This document shows positions 1-9,318 of a DNA stretch of 18,151 bases, piece after piece; positions within the stretch are counted from its first letter, which is position 1, and every line of letters begins with the position of its first letter. The DNA is from Amoebophrya sp. AT5.2 (lineage: Eukaryota > Sar > Dinophyceae > Syndiniales > Amoebophryaceae), in NCBI GenBank assembly GCA_005223375.1, contig RXOD01004807.1:1-18151 (forward strand), in the 5' to 3' direction. The position numbers and the translations under genes are program-made. The notes beneath the pieces are model-generated. The model worked only from the letters and a program-made list of their open reading frames with translations, was not told the DNA's origin and made no database searches.

Positions 1-78
1 TCACCCCCTTGCTCTGGGACCGGAACATCGCACGCGGGAGACAATGATGGGTCACCCCCTTGCTCTGGGACCGGAACA
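1..78. repeat. Tandem direct repeat, 51-bp period, cut by window edge
   Basis: The first 27 bases (1-27, beginning TCACCCCCTTGCTCTGGG) recur exactly at 52-78, separated by a 24-base spacer. The array may continue to the left, outside the window. No protein-coding role is apparent. It lies downstream of the last recognised exon of the TBC gene and could be intronic or intergenic. Confidence 0.8.
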
Positions 79-461
79 CCATTGGGGCCCTAGACAACCG
101 AGTTACACAAGTCCGATCCGCACCAGCAACTAAAGAATACGCTGGACAATGGTTTTCCGCGTTGGTCGTCGTCTCGTGGTCGCGCGTTGCCATCGATCCG
201 GTGAATCTGTCTAGTCGTGGAGCCAATGAATCTGCGAGCTCTGCCTGATAATATCGCAAACACTTCGAACTGACCTACGAAATTGTCGCGCACCTAAAGC
301 CGCTACCTCTACGCCCGTCCAAAAAAAACACCACCGCCCAGCCTGCAAGTTTGCAAATGAAATTGGCCCGCCTAGCCCCGTCAACCACGCCTGGGTCGGG
401 TCGTGGCATCAGAGGGGCGGCAAGCAAATAAACAGGAGAACAGCGGTAGGAGACATGAAGG
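79..461. other. Unassigned stretch left of the TBC exon
   Basis: I see no exon here. In particular, the C-terminal half of the TBC domain, which should follow the HLED end of the last TBC exon, was not found in any minus-strand frame. The stretch may be part of a long intron of that gene. A short CAGCGGTAG at 441-449 is the inverse of the CTACCGCTG motif repeated at 481-562. Confidence 0.4.
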
Positions 462-562
462 CTACCTCACAGAAAGATGACTGCCCATCTACCGCTGCCC
501 ATCTACCGCTGCCCACCTACCTCACAGAAAGATGACTTCCTTCCTGCCCATCTACCGCTGCC
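462..562. repeat. Composite direct-repeat cluster
   Basis: Two interleaved repeats are visible. CTACCTCACAGAAAGATGACT occurs at 462-482 and 517-537. A 19-base unit containing CTGCCCATCTACCGCTGCC occurs at 481-499, 495-513 and 544-562, the first two overlapping. The cluster abuts the end of the last recognisable TBC exon, so on the minus strand it would be the start of the next intron. Confidence 0.8.
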
Positions 563-579
563 ACAGCCTTTCTCTTCTA

Positions 580-2042
580 GCTGTCCTCGAGGTGCTGCGC
601 CAGCGGGTGGTTGGTCCGCCGCAGCAGCGTCTTCAGCGCCTGCAGCATGCGCTGGATGCCCGGCTGCCCCGGCGTGTACAGGTCCTGGATGCCGTCCACG
701 AACTTACTCAGACACAAGAACGCGTCGGCCTCCACGTCCGCAAGCTCCTCCGCCGAGAACGAATCGATGTCAAGCTCGCTGTACCGGAACGTCGGCTCGT
801 TACCGGAAGCAACTTCAACGTCGGCTGCCGTTTTCTTCCGCAGGTGCTTCTCCGCGAGCAGGACGACCAGAAACGGCGTCAGCAGGTCGTTGATGCCCTG
901 CACGTAGCCGCAGGCCGGGTGCCGCACCGCCCACACGAAGAGGATGCGCTCCATGAGGGAGTGCAGCCTCTCGTGCTGAAACAAAGCGTGCAGGGAGCCG
1001 GCAGACGTGCGGGGAAGGTCGACCCTGATCTGGCGAGAGAGCGCCTGCTCCTCAGAAGCGGCGTTCGGAGAATGAAACTGCCGAACCATGTCGTGGTACT
1101 CGCGTCGCTTGCGGGATAACGTGCTGAAGTGCCTGAGAGGACAGAACAGGATCGTGTTCGTGGCAGGAGGTCGTCACTGAGTATATCTATTGGGTTTCTC
1201 TTCGCGGCTATTTAGATGACAACGAAAAATGCGATCCCTCGACGCTGTGAGTTGTTCGCATCTTCTGCAAACCGTACCAAATTTGCTTTTCGCGCACAGG
1301 AATGTCCGCCCTTACCTGTCCCTGGCGTTTGGTGCTATGCCCAACAAAAGCCGCCACGTCGTCGCCCGGATCCCCGGATACTCCTCGGGGGCGCCGGACC
1401 ACAGCAGCTGCCCCAGTTCGCGCAAGTCCACGATGCGCGACAGAATGCTTCCGGAGGAGACGCTGTAGACGCTGTAGCTCTGATCCCCGTAGCCGTCGGA
1501 TGTTGCTGCGTTCGCCCTTAATGTGGCGAGCCCCTCGATTTAAATTTCGGCGGTGCATAAAAATCAGCAACGACGGTGGACCAAGCCGATGTATAAGAAT
1601 CTTGCCTGAACAAGGATCAAGCTCCCCCAGCAGGACCCCCATCCACTGGCGGTGGCTGCGGATGCAGGGGTCACAAAAAACAAAAATACAAGCACGACGA
1701 GCTGCTCTTACTTCTACAGAACAAACCCTTCCCGAGTGCAAGACCTGCCACGGGACGTTCTCCCGTAAGATAGTTGCCACGCTTTTAAATCGAGAAACTC
1801 GCCCTACTTCGCAGCAGGTCCTTGTATAGCTCCGCATCCTCCTCAAAAATACCCAGTGGGTATAGCAGCTTCATGTACTTCGCCAGCTTCGCCGACGTCG
1901 TCGGCTGTTGCTTTGGCCCACGTGATGGCGACGACGGCGTCGGGCGGTCGCCGTCGGATTGATGTGTGGGGTCGGGGCCGCTACCGGAAGACGATGCTGT
2001 CGGGGCGGTTCCACTACCGAGTACGCTGCGGAGAAACTGCAT
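580..2042 (-). CDS. TBC-domain Rab GTPase-activating protein, TBC1D22-like (3' part missing)
   Basis: Predicted GAP for Rab GTPases acting in membrane traffic. Three exons were joined by eye: 2042 to about 1799-1805, about 1511-1518 to 1316, and 1123 to about 580, giving roughly 328 residues. After a Ser/Pro-rich N-terminus, exon 2 carries LRELGQLLWSGAPEEYPGIR and exon 3 carries the two catalytic fingers: IRVDLPR (IxxDxxR, about residues 179-185) and GYVQGIND (YxQ, about 220-222). The segments RHPACGYVQGINDLLTPF and DGIQDLYTPGQPGIQ are very close to the TBC1D22 group. Exon 3 runs into TAG just after HLED, where the family continues for about another 100 residues, so a further exon is expected left of the window. 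The start at 2042 is the first ATG in an ORF that is open upstream, so the true N-terminus may be earlier. Confidence 0.85.
1124..1315 (-). other. TBC intron 2 (canonical GT-AG, 192 nt)
   Basis: The donor reads GACAG|GTAAGG and the acceptor CTTCAG|CACG. The join restores RDS-TLSRKRREY, matching the family segment just before the IxxDxxR motif. No terminal inverted repeat was noticed. Confidence 0.85.
1506..1805 (-). mobile_element. TBC intron 1: introner-like element with 20-bp terminal inverted repeats
   Basis: The element carries inverted repeats at 1525-1544 (GGCGAGCCCCTCGATTTAAA) and 1784-1803 (its reverse complement with 3 mismatches, 17 of 20 identical). A 7-bp direct repeat, AGGGCGA on the minus strand, lies at 1799-1805 and 1512-1518; removing one copy plus the 280 bp between keeps the frame (…LRSRANAATSDG…). 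An alternative in-frame GT-AG pair exists: GT at 1798-1797 and AG at 1507-1506. Either way the inverted repeats fall at or next to the intron ends. Confidence 0.6.
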
Positions 2043-2706
2043 CTTCGAGATGATTCGGGGTCGTAAAGAATTCTTCGAAATGTATAAAAAGTCGAGACGG
2101 GTAGTAGTGGATTTAAGTGGCGTAATATTTGGACGTAGTGCTATGCTTCAAGTCGCACATCTACGTATAAGTGGCAGAAAAACCACATCTACAACCACTG
2201 GGAGTCTGTTTTTTTTTGGTCACCTTCACTACGACAGTACCAGGTCAGTAGCATCCGAGACGAACGAACAATGTGCTCGCCGGCCCCTTTACGGTGGGGA
2301 GACACGCACGAATGAAGATCGTCGTGGCTGGAACCTTCAAAAGAATGCTTCTCACAGTGGCCGCGCGGTTGTTCCGCGGAGGAAGTGTTTCTGAGGTAAA
2401 ATCAATGTTGTGAAGGCAGAAGTTCGATGGATTGGTATTCGGTTTCACGAAAACGCAGTTTCGTGAATCAGTTAAATGTTCTAAATGAGGTTCAGAATCA
2501 GAATGCAGTCAATGTTGATAGAGTTCCGGATAGTCAATGCTGAAGAAAAAACTCGGTCCATGAGGGTGCTGCTCTATTGCTGCTATAAAATGAACGGCAG
2601 GCGCGACACTGAGAATCACGTCACCAGACCTAATAAAAACATCTTCTATAGGGCAGGAACAGCTGTAAAGAACCCGCGCCACACTTTGAAAAGTACAAGA
2701 AACTGC
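2043..2706. other. Intergenic stretch between two minus-strand genes
   Basis: No convincing coding sequence on either strand; the short plus-strand ORFs have no recognisable domains. It contains a perfect hairpin at 2444-2467 (listed separately). It may also hold the 5' UTR or an upstream exon of the TBC gene. Confidence 0.5.
2444..2467. other. Perfect 9-bp inverted repeat (hairpin)
   Basis: TTCACGAAA, then a 6-base loop ACGCAG, then TTTCGTGAA. It lies downstream of the membrane-protein gene and upstream of the TBC gene on the minus strand. A role in 3'-end formation or RNA processing is possible but only a guess. Confidence 0.7.
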
Positions 2707-3906
2707 TCAGATCTGATCGTCTGCTCCACGCTCACACCCACCGAAATGTGATTCCCCCTCTTCGTCGTCCTTTTTCGTTGCTGCGTAGGCGTCGATGGCC
2801 AGGCTGCCGAACGCTGAATGGCTAATCCGGCCTTTCTTTCCCGCCAGCGCGTGCCGCCCGAAGAAGAAGTGCACCGCGGCGACGCCCATCATGAAGAAGA
2901 AAAACAACGGGAGAATGTAGTACACGAAGAGCTCCGAGCCCGGCCGCGTGTTCGGCTCCAAGAACGGGTTCACGTTCGCTGCAGGTGAGGGGGAGCCGCT
3001 GCCGACGACTGCCTCCGCGAGCGTGATCGGGGTGACACGAACCACCTCCGCCGGCCGAGCCGTTCCGGCAGCGCCCGCGGCGCCCTGCAGGAAAACCTCC
3101 TCCTCGCTGCTCAGGCGGTGCCGCGGCATGTCGGCGACGCCCGCCCCGCGGCTCGCCAAAAGGTTCTGGGCGCCGCCCACGGAGTAGCTCTTGCGGTGGT
3201 CGCCGACGGACATCGACATAGTGTTCGAGGACGCCGAGGGGGGGGCTCCGCTGCTTTTCTCTACCTCCGCGCCAATTTTACTAGCGGCGTCGGAGAGCAG
3301 CGCCGACTTCCTGGACATGGACTCCCTGGACTCCTTCTCTCCCTGTTGCTCCGCACGCGCGGCGAGCAACGATTTGGATTTTCCCACCTCCAGCAGCGCT
3401 TGCTCTTGCTGCCCTACCGGAACTTTGTCCTTCTGCGTCCCCTTGCTCAGAAAGGAGCTCTTCGCCCTCTCGTACGGACAGCCCGGCTTGCGGTCCTCTT
3501 CGTCGCAGTTGTCCTCGGAAGGGCTTGTCGTGGATCTGTCGGAGTCCTGCAGCTTTTTCGCCTCCGCCTCCTTCATCGTCGCTTTCCGGCCGTAACCGGC
3601 GGGGCGGAGGTCCTCAAGCGGGTGGTCTTGGTCCACCGTCTGGGAGAAGGAGGCAGCCTCATCCTCATCCGCCGCGGGGGCGTTCGCGTCCTCCGCGTCG
3701 CCCCGGCGCCCCTTGTTTTTGAAGCGACCAGCGCTCAGCAGGCTAGCGCGGCCGCTCGGCAGGTTCTCAGTGTCAGCATCAGCGGACGGGGTCGGCTCGG
3801 CAGAGACGGCCGCGACGGGCGCCTGTTCTTGGAGGGTAGGTTTCTGTTCGTCGCCGGCGGGCGCAGTGCTGCGCGCGTCGGTGGGTTGCTGCGGCGAACT
3901 GCTCAT
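2707..3906 (-). CDS. Acidic low-complexity protein with one transmembrane segment, function unknown
   Basis: Single-exon ORF of 399 residues from ATG 3906, chosen because its context GGCCATGAG is favourable; an in-frame start at 4023 would add 39 residues. The first roughly 320 residues are polar and low-complexity, rich in Ala, Ser, Glu and Lys, with many possible phosphorylation sites. One hydrophobic segment, about residues 325-350 (LFVYYILPLFFFFMMGVAAV…), is followed by a basic patch (GKKGR) and an approximately 45-residue tail ending in an acidic stretch. The layout suggests a single-pass protein with a large soluble N-terminal part and a short C-terminal tail. No signal peptide and no known domain were recognised. 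The strong GC bias at third codon positions supports a real gene, as does its orientation matching its neighbours. Confidence 0.7.
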   Translation of the reverse strand: MSSSPQQPTDARSTAPAGDEQKPTLQEQAPVAAVSAEPTPSADADTENLPSGRASLLSAGRFKNKGRRGDAEDANAPAADEDEAASFSQTVDQDHPLEDLRPAGYGRKATMKEAEAKKLQDSDRSTTSPSEDNCDEEDRKPGCPYERAKSSFLSKGTQKDKVPVGQQEQALLEVGKSKSLLAARAEQQGEKESRESMSRKSALLSDAASKIGAEVEKSSGAPPSASSNTMSMSVGDHRKSYSVGGAQNLLASRGAGVADMPRHRLSSEEEVFLQGAAGAAGTARPAEVVRVTPITLAEAVVGSGSPSPAANVNPFLEPNTRPGSELFVYYILPLFFFFMMGVAAVHFFFGRHALAGKKGRISHSAFGSLAIDAYAATKKDDEEGESHFGGCERGADDQI

Positions 3907-4802
3907 GGCCGGAAGGTGCGGTGCGTAGTGGAGCTGCGGTTGGATGTCTGTTTCAGTGTGGCGTGAGAAGCAGCTGCGCGCTAGCGAGCGAGTTGTGGGG
4001 CCGAGGTGTTGTTCTTTCAGCACGAAAATACGGATCCCTCCGGCTTTGAAAAAGATCTTTCAGTTGTTGTGCTGACGTAAGTATGCTGTAGTGCTTGTGG
4101 TGCAGAGAGTAATACAATCGCAATCTCAAGGCGGATTAGCGATCTGTTCTGAGAAAAAATCGATGGAAATCGCAAAGCGATCTGAAGTAAGTAAAGAAAG
4201 TTGTAGAGGTGGAAGTCTCTGTGGGGAGAATGAATTTGGGAAAATGGTTAAGTATGGAGAACCGCGAAAAAACGCTCGCTTACACCTTTACGTACGTCGC
4301 CAGAACCGAACGAAAAGGACGCGCTTTCAACAACGAGAATCTCCACGAGCATAGACGAATGCGGTGCATGGGGACCACCGATGCGGTAAACGAGCACAAG
4401 TACCATCCGTTCCGACGAAAACAAATGCAAATCACCCGATAATTGAGCACATATCAAAAGAACCAGCGAAACTCCGACGATGCAACAGCGAACTAACGAA
4501 TCAATCCGCGCAAAGTCAAGGAATAGACCTAAAGATACTCAGCGAGCTGGGGAGCAAAAGCAACCGAGTAATCAGGACACCGCGATGACTGAACAGATGT
4601 AAGTACCTCTGAGAAGCGCGCATGCGAAACGACCATATTCCTGTCTTATCTTGTCCACATTGAAACAAACTATGCATTCAATGACTGGAAAATGAATGAA
4701 GTTACCGACCGGGGCTGGCAGTTTTTAGCGTACTACTTTGGGTTTTTTCAAGGCCCCCCCCTAAAAGCCAAATCTCATTAACCGCACCCCAGAAGACACA
4801 AT
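3907..4802. other. Intergenic stretch, no gene recognised
   Basis: AT-richer than the flanking genes. Short plus-strand ORFs (for example 4091-4354 and 4364-4588) have no domains and no GC-rich third-position signal. The part next to 3906 is presumably the 5' leader of the membrane-protein gene; the part next to 4803 is the 3' end of the RMI1-like gene. Confidence 0.5.
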
Positions 4803-6036
4803 TCATTTCTTCTGCGCCTTTTTCGCGCCGCCCCCTGCTGCTTTATTTTTGCCGCCTCCAGTGCCGCCGTACTTTTTTCTGCCAGGAGCGCCACTACCAG
4901 ACGTTGAGGGATTCCACTTGAAGCCGCCAGCGCCGTCGTCGCCACCTCCGCCGTTTCCTCCAGGGCCACCTCCCTCACCGTGTTCATCCTCACTTCCGCC
5001 CCCACCCCCGGCCTGAAAGCCGTCCTCTCCCCCCGGTACCGCGACTACGCACACGTTTTCCGGCCGCAGCATCACGTAGCCGCGCTGGACCTTGAGCCTG
5101 CCCGGCCGCAGTAAAAACTTGCACCCGGGCAGGCTCAGCGCGTCCGGGAGGGCAAGCTTTTCCAGGGCGAAGCACGTCGTTTTCCCGTCACTGCACACGA
5201 ATTTTCGCGTGCGCCTCCGCGGCGGCCGCTTCACCCTAATCGCAGCTCCCGACTGCTGCTGGTGCTGCCCCGCGGCTTGGGTCGAGCTGCCTTCTCGGTT
5301 CTGCACCGGCTCCGAGATCAGCAGGCAGTCGAGAATCTGCAAAAGCACCACGGAGGCGACGTCGAGCACCTCATCGCGCGTCCCAATGTCGGGCGGCAAC
5401 CCAGGGACCGTGCGCGCGACGTTCAGCCGCAAAAGTATAAACAAGGGGACGAGGCAAAAGTGTTTGCGTTCACAACGAAATCAGCCCACGGAAAGACCCC
5501 GGGGCAGGGCCCAAGGCGTTCCTAAGCTTAGTGCTCTCCTTTCGCGGAGAACGTGAGGTGCGTTCTCGAGCTCTGGTTATTTAAAGCATAGCGTAAACCT
5601 GGCCCCGTCGCTAGGTCGCCTGCCCCTAGTAATGTCAAAAGCAAAATCAAGCTCGCTCCTGTCTACGGGTGCGAGTTTTCGTGTCAAGCCCCCTGTCAAG
5701 CTCCGCCTCGTGTCGTACTACCCTAGTACACCAGCGCGTGCGCGTCGCTCTCTCCGTGCGCTAAGAAAAGCGGTTGAGCTCATCCACAGAGCGTGACCAG
5801 TCCCTTCCGCAACTGTGCACAAACCAAGAAAGCATGATGTCGATACGCAAAGAGTTTTCGTGTGAACGATCATAGTTTGGCGTCCTGCCGCCCTTCTCCA
5901 GCTTAAAATCCTGTCTCAGGAAGTTATCGAACGCGCATTGTTCATCTTCCCCGTCGGCCGTCAACTGCGCAAGGCGGCCTGGCAGCAGCTCGAACCCACG
6001 GTCGCGAAAAACGTTTAGTTCCCCCGCAGCAGACAT
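4803..6036 (-). CDS. RMI1/TDRD3-like OB-fold protein (BTR/dissolvasome-type)
   Basis: Two exons, 6036-5868 and 5467-4803, give 277 residues. The join restores an RMI1_N-type region: a helical start (about residues 1-56), then LPPDIG (about 80-85) followed by VASVVLLQILDCLLISEP (about 93-110). The OB-fold core comprises RKFVCSDGKTTCFALEKL, LPGCKFLLRPG and YVMLRPENVCVV (about 144-198). The spacing resembles the RMI1 and TDRD3 motif of a PPGTK-like turn followed by LLL-PENVKVLGG. In those families this domain contacts topoisomerase III. The C-terminal 70 residues are Gly-rich, then Lys-rich (GGGKNKAAGGGAKKAQKK), which might bind nucleic acid. It is much shorter than human RMI1 and lacks its second OB fold. 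The assignment rests on pattern similarity only; TDRD3-like is equally possible. Confidence 0.6.
5468..5867 (-). mobile_element. Intron of RMI1-like gene: inverted-repeat ends and no AG acceptor
   Basis: On the minus strand the element begins GTTCACACGAAAACTC (5867-5852) and ends with the near reverse complement of that sequence: the plus strand at 5468-5485 reads GTTCACAACGAAATCAGC. Removing 5868/5867 to 5468 joins GATC to GCAAAC in frame (…NYDR-KHFCLV…). An in-frame TGA at 5483-5481 shows that the upstream part cannot be coding. There is no AG dinucleotide on the minus strand from 5521 to 5372, so the acceptor cannot be AG. Boundaries can slide by one base because of a shared CG. The 400-nt element also holds a second copy of its 5' end at 5673-5687. 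Confidence 0.65.
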
Positions 6037-6817
6037 TTCGTTTTTCTCGATCTAATCACTTGTTGAGTCAAAAATTCGAGGTCGGTCGATGTCGACTAGT
6101 AGTGGTGCTCTGCAGTACAAGTTCTACTCACGCTCTCGACGGACGCTACGCGTGCCTGGCTGACAGGCCTCCGAGAAAAAAGGAAAAAACGTTTCGGTGC
6201 TGAGCCTGGGGCAGCCTCACCTAAAAAGAATCCGGAACAGCGAAGATGGTGAACGATGTCGACGCCTGCCGCTCCCTGTGGGCCCTTGAAAATGATCACA
6301 ACCGCATTGGCCATATCACGATCTCTGCAGCGAATCAATTTGGTCACTTACTTTTCATCGAAGACAAGGAAATGGAAGTATAAAAAACTTCTACGACTTG
6401 GCGGGCTCCCACTTCATGTTCATCAAGAAATTCGCAGTGTTCTTAAATCTTACATCCTAGGTCCCCGTATATGAAAAAAATTCTATCTAACCTATTTCAC
6501 TTCTACATCAGCTGGCGATTTGAATACGAGCGTAAAATTCAAATTTGGTGACGGTCTGCGCAAAATGCGTCGGCCTCATGAATATTCAGATCGATCAAAC
6601 TCCACGGCACAAACTTCCGTTGCTCTGTCTAAAAATTTTTGTTTGCTTTGTTATTGTTTTGTGTTTCTACTGTATACTGGAACTCTTTTAGCAACTACCG
6701 AACAATCATGCACAAACGTTCCCATTTTATCGCCTCCTAGAAACATCCGAGCACGTCCGCCACACACGTAGCATCGCGTTGCCACGACCGCTCCCTACGT
6801 GCTCCTATTCATCGTTT
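6037..6817. other. Intergenic stretch, possible small exon at 6096-6310
   Basis: No confident gene. A minus-strand segment beginning with ATG near 6310 (MANAVVIIFKGPQGAAGVDI…) is open to 6096 and has a GT donor candidate (TTTTTAG|GTGAGG), so an upstream exon of the RMI1-like gene cannot be excluded. The remainder is AT-rich without coding signal. Confidence 0.35.
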
Positions 6818-8842
6818 TTATCGTTTGACTCCCATGAATCCCAGGAATTTAAGCGCGCTCCGTTTTAACCCGCCACCTGCCAGTGTGAACACACTGTGGT
6901 CAACTTTTCCGTTTTTGTACAACCACACCTCGTTTTGAGTCTGCGCTTGGTCCCCATACGTACGAATGAACTCTCCCTCCTTTTTACCATTTTTCCAGTG
7001 TCCCACTTCCTCTACCCAGTCCGCAGTGTCAGGATGTGTTTTTTCCTTTCCCCGCCCTTCCTTCTCTCCATTTACCCATTTTCCATCATAAGTGCGCAGC
7101 TTGTTCCCATTGTTGTCATATTCTGTCTCTATTCCCGTTCCGTCCTTTTGACCTTCGTTGTTCCCGCCTCCGGTGTATTCGCGCAACGCGTGCTCTCCGA
7201 CCGATTCCAGACGCCCACCTCGTCTGCCTGCTTGATCTCCGCCCGCCCTTTGCTTCAATGCTACTTCCTCTTTTTGTCCGGAGTCTCGGGCCTGCATTTT
7301 ATCGTCCTCCCACGTTCCCTGCTGCACTAGGCATTGAAATGGAGCTGAGCTCTTGGGCTTCTCGTCCAGCAGCGTCGTCAGTACCCCCTCTCCGTCACGC
7401 CGCCCTTGCTTCCAGCCGCCGTCGTACTCACTGCCGTCCGCGTATGCCGCAAAGCCTTTTGATCCCGTTTCCCCGGGTGAAGCATCCGCAGCGCCCTCGA
7501 TCGGCGACGGCGTCGTCGTGTCCGGCTTCCCCTTGATCCAAGGGCCTTTGTACATCACCATGCGGCTACTTTGAGAGCCTGCTGTGGCTACCCCACCATT
7601 GCCGGTGCCGCCAGGCCAATGCATCTCCCCGATCCCGTGCGGCTTGTCATCTTCCCAGTGACCGTTGTAATGCTGGTCATCGCCAAAATCCTGGCTTCCC
7701 TGCCCGTGCCGTTTGTCGGCCTTCCATTCACCCGTGTATGTGCCTCGTTTCTTCCACGCGTCCGCAGCGTCATCTTCACCTTTTGACTGTTCCGCGTCCC
7801 ATGTCATTGTTCCCCCTCCGGCCTTTTCGTCGCTTTCCCACTGACCAGTGTAAACGCCCCCATTCCCCCACTCCTGTTTTCCCTCTCCCGACCGCTTGCT
7901 ACCTTAAAAGGAGGGACTCCCCTTCCTCCTCGCAATACATCAGCCGCAGCCCAAGACCTTCACTGTCGAACTCAGACTCTCACTGTCTGAGACTCAAGTT
8001 CCATAATGAATGTCGCTACATCTGTAAATCTGGCTCCTTAAGTACGTCAACCGCAACCCGGTAGTGGGCATTGGAATGGTGCGACTGCGCGGCCTTGCTA
8101 GTCCCCTGCATCACGACGAACACGACGTACCTTACGGCATCAGCGCCACTAGGCCGACCACTGCTCCCACGCCCCAGCTACAGTCCGAGCGCCAAACCAA
8201 ACGGCCCCCTCAGTCTAAGCAGGGGCAGGGTAGAACCGAAGCGACTGACCCCGACAAGACAACGGGAACAGCAGCAACTTCCCCGCTCCAAGACTCTACA
8301 ACTCTGCCAGGGAATCGAATCCTCGCTCTGAGGAACCGCCGCACGCGTAAATGATGTGCTCGCCCCGGCAATCTCTCTACTCTCGCATCATGTGCAAGAG
8401 ATTGATGATTGGCCTTGGCGTTGGCCACGCGACGTGCTCTAGTAGATCTAGTGCAAGTACAACGCGAACGCACTCACACACTTCTAGTAAAATTGATTTG
8501 CTACTAAGGCTGCAACGCGATGCGAGAAGCTGCACACGTCCTTTCGTAACCCAGTTTCCAGTCGCCATTGTACACGGCGTCATCGGACGGAAAGAATTGC
8601 ATCCCCTTGCCGTTCTTCGTGTTGGTTTTAGTGTCCCACCCGCCGAAGTAGACGACACCATCCGCTTGCGTAACCCAGCGCTGGCCCGAGTTCTTACCAA
8701 CCTCCTCAACCTCCACGGCGTTTCCCGAGTCCTCCTTCCCACAAAGAATTGGCAGTTCCGCCTGGATCTTGTCCATCGCCTTCTTCTTTACCCCATACGA
8801 AAACAAACGAAGCAAGCTGTTATTCCGCCAAATACTTTCCAT
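6818..8842 (-). CDS. MORN-repeat protein
   Basis: Two exons, 8842-8551 and 7902-6818, give about 458 residues. The join (WKLG-SKRSGEGKQEW) restores a MORN unit of normal 23-residue spacing. MORN-like units (Y-x-G-x-W…G-x-G) begin near residue 55: VYFGGW, VYNGDW, VYTGQW, TYTGEW, HYNGHW, MYKGPW, EYDGGW and TYDGKW, with weaker units towards the C-terminus (VGHWKNGKKEGEF, VWLYKNGK). MORN repeats usually support protein-lipid or protein-protein contacts; in alveolates they occur in cytoskeletal, basal-body and flagellar proteins, which would suit a neighbour such as CFAP61, but this is inference. The region between repeats (about 220-290 of the protein) is a charged linker. The start is uncertain: the reading frame is open upstream of 8842 and another 5' exon may exist. 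Confidence 0.85.
7903..8550 (-). other. MORN gene intron (GT-AG, 648 nt)
   Basis: The donor is CTGG|GTTACG and the acceptor TTTTAAG|GTAGC, in frame. The first seven bases GTTACGA equal those of the intron at 9917. The ends show weak inverted similarity: TTACGAAAGGA at the 5' end against TTAAAAGGA on the reverse complement of the 3' end. It is the longest intron in the window; no additional MORN unit was seen inside. Confidence 0.75.
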
Positions 8843-9318
8843 GTGCTTTTTGTTAGAGGCGGGATCGAAAAAATGCAGGGTCTTGTGTTGACGTGTGGCA
8901 TGCACAACAAGGGTATATTGGCTTCCCGGTCCGGCCTACGAAAGGGAACGTCCTAGATCAGAAATGAGAATGCATCAACATAATTGATCATAGGATAGCC
9001 GTTTGAAACGGCAGTGGGAAAAAAGAAAACCCAGCGGTAACGACTACGCAGCTGACTACACACCAAGTTGTGCAGCACGAACTAAGACCCCAAGAAGTGA
9101 GGGTGGCGGCAATAGCGCAACTCAGTTAGATGCGAATCACCTGCAGTAACTAAGTGCAGTACCTAAGTGCCACACTACACCTAAAACTGGAAATGGGATT
9201 ATGTGGACAGCGCTCGTGGGACTGAGTTAGAGAGAAAATTGCAGGCCTCTTCTGTGCTTCTGAGGGACTGTCATTGCTCACTGAGGCCTACGGGATGTCA
9301 CATCTTCAAGATTGCATT
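8843..9318. other. Intergenic stretch
   Basis: No coding sequence recognised apart from the open extension of MORN exon 1 up to about 8905. An upstream MORN exon or 5' leader may lie here. Confidence 0.4.

Noticed and set aside
462..562. Repeat cluster as a CRISPR array
   Set aside because: Copies overlap or are unevenly spaced, spacers are not unique, and the surroundings are eukaryotic genes.
532..1119. Plus-strand ORF of 195 codons
   Set aside because: Antisense to the TBC exon, which has clear catalytic motifs on the minus strand.
3118..3966. Long plus-strand ORF (282 codons)
   Set aside because: It is antisense to the GC-rich minus-strand membrane-protein gene; its composition (Arg/Leu/Val-rich) is that of a shadow frame and it has no domain.
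4803..5556. Plus-strand ORFs 5092-5556 and 5262-5525
   Set aside because: Shadows of the OB-fold exon, which shows family motifs on the minus strand.
6896..7536. Overlapping plus-strand ORFs with hydrophobic stretches
   Set aside because: Antisense to the MORN exon; the apparent membrane segments are reverse-complemented Gly/Glu/Lys codons.
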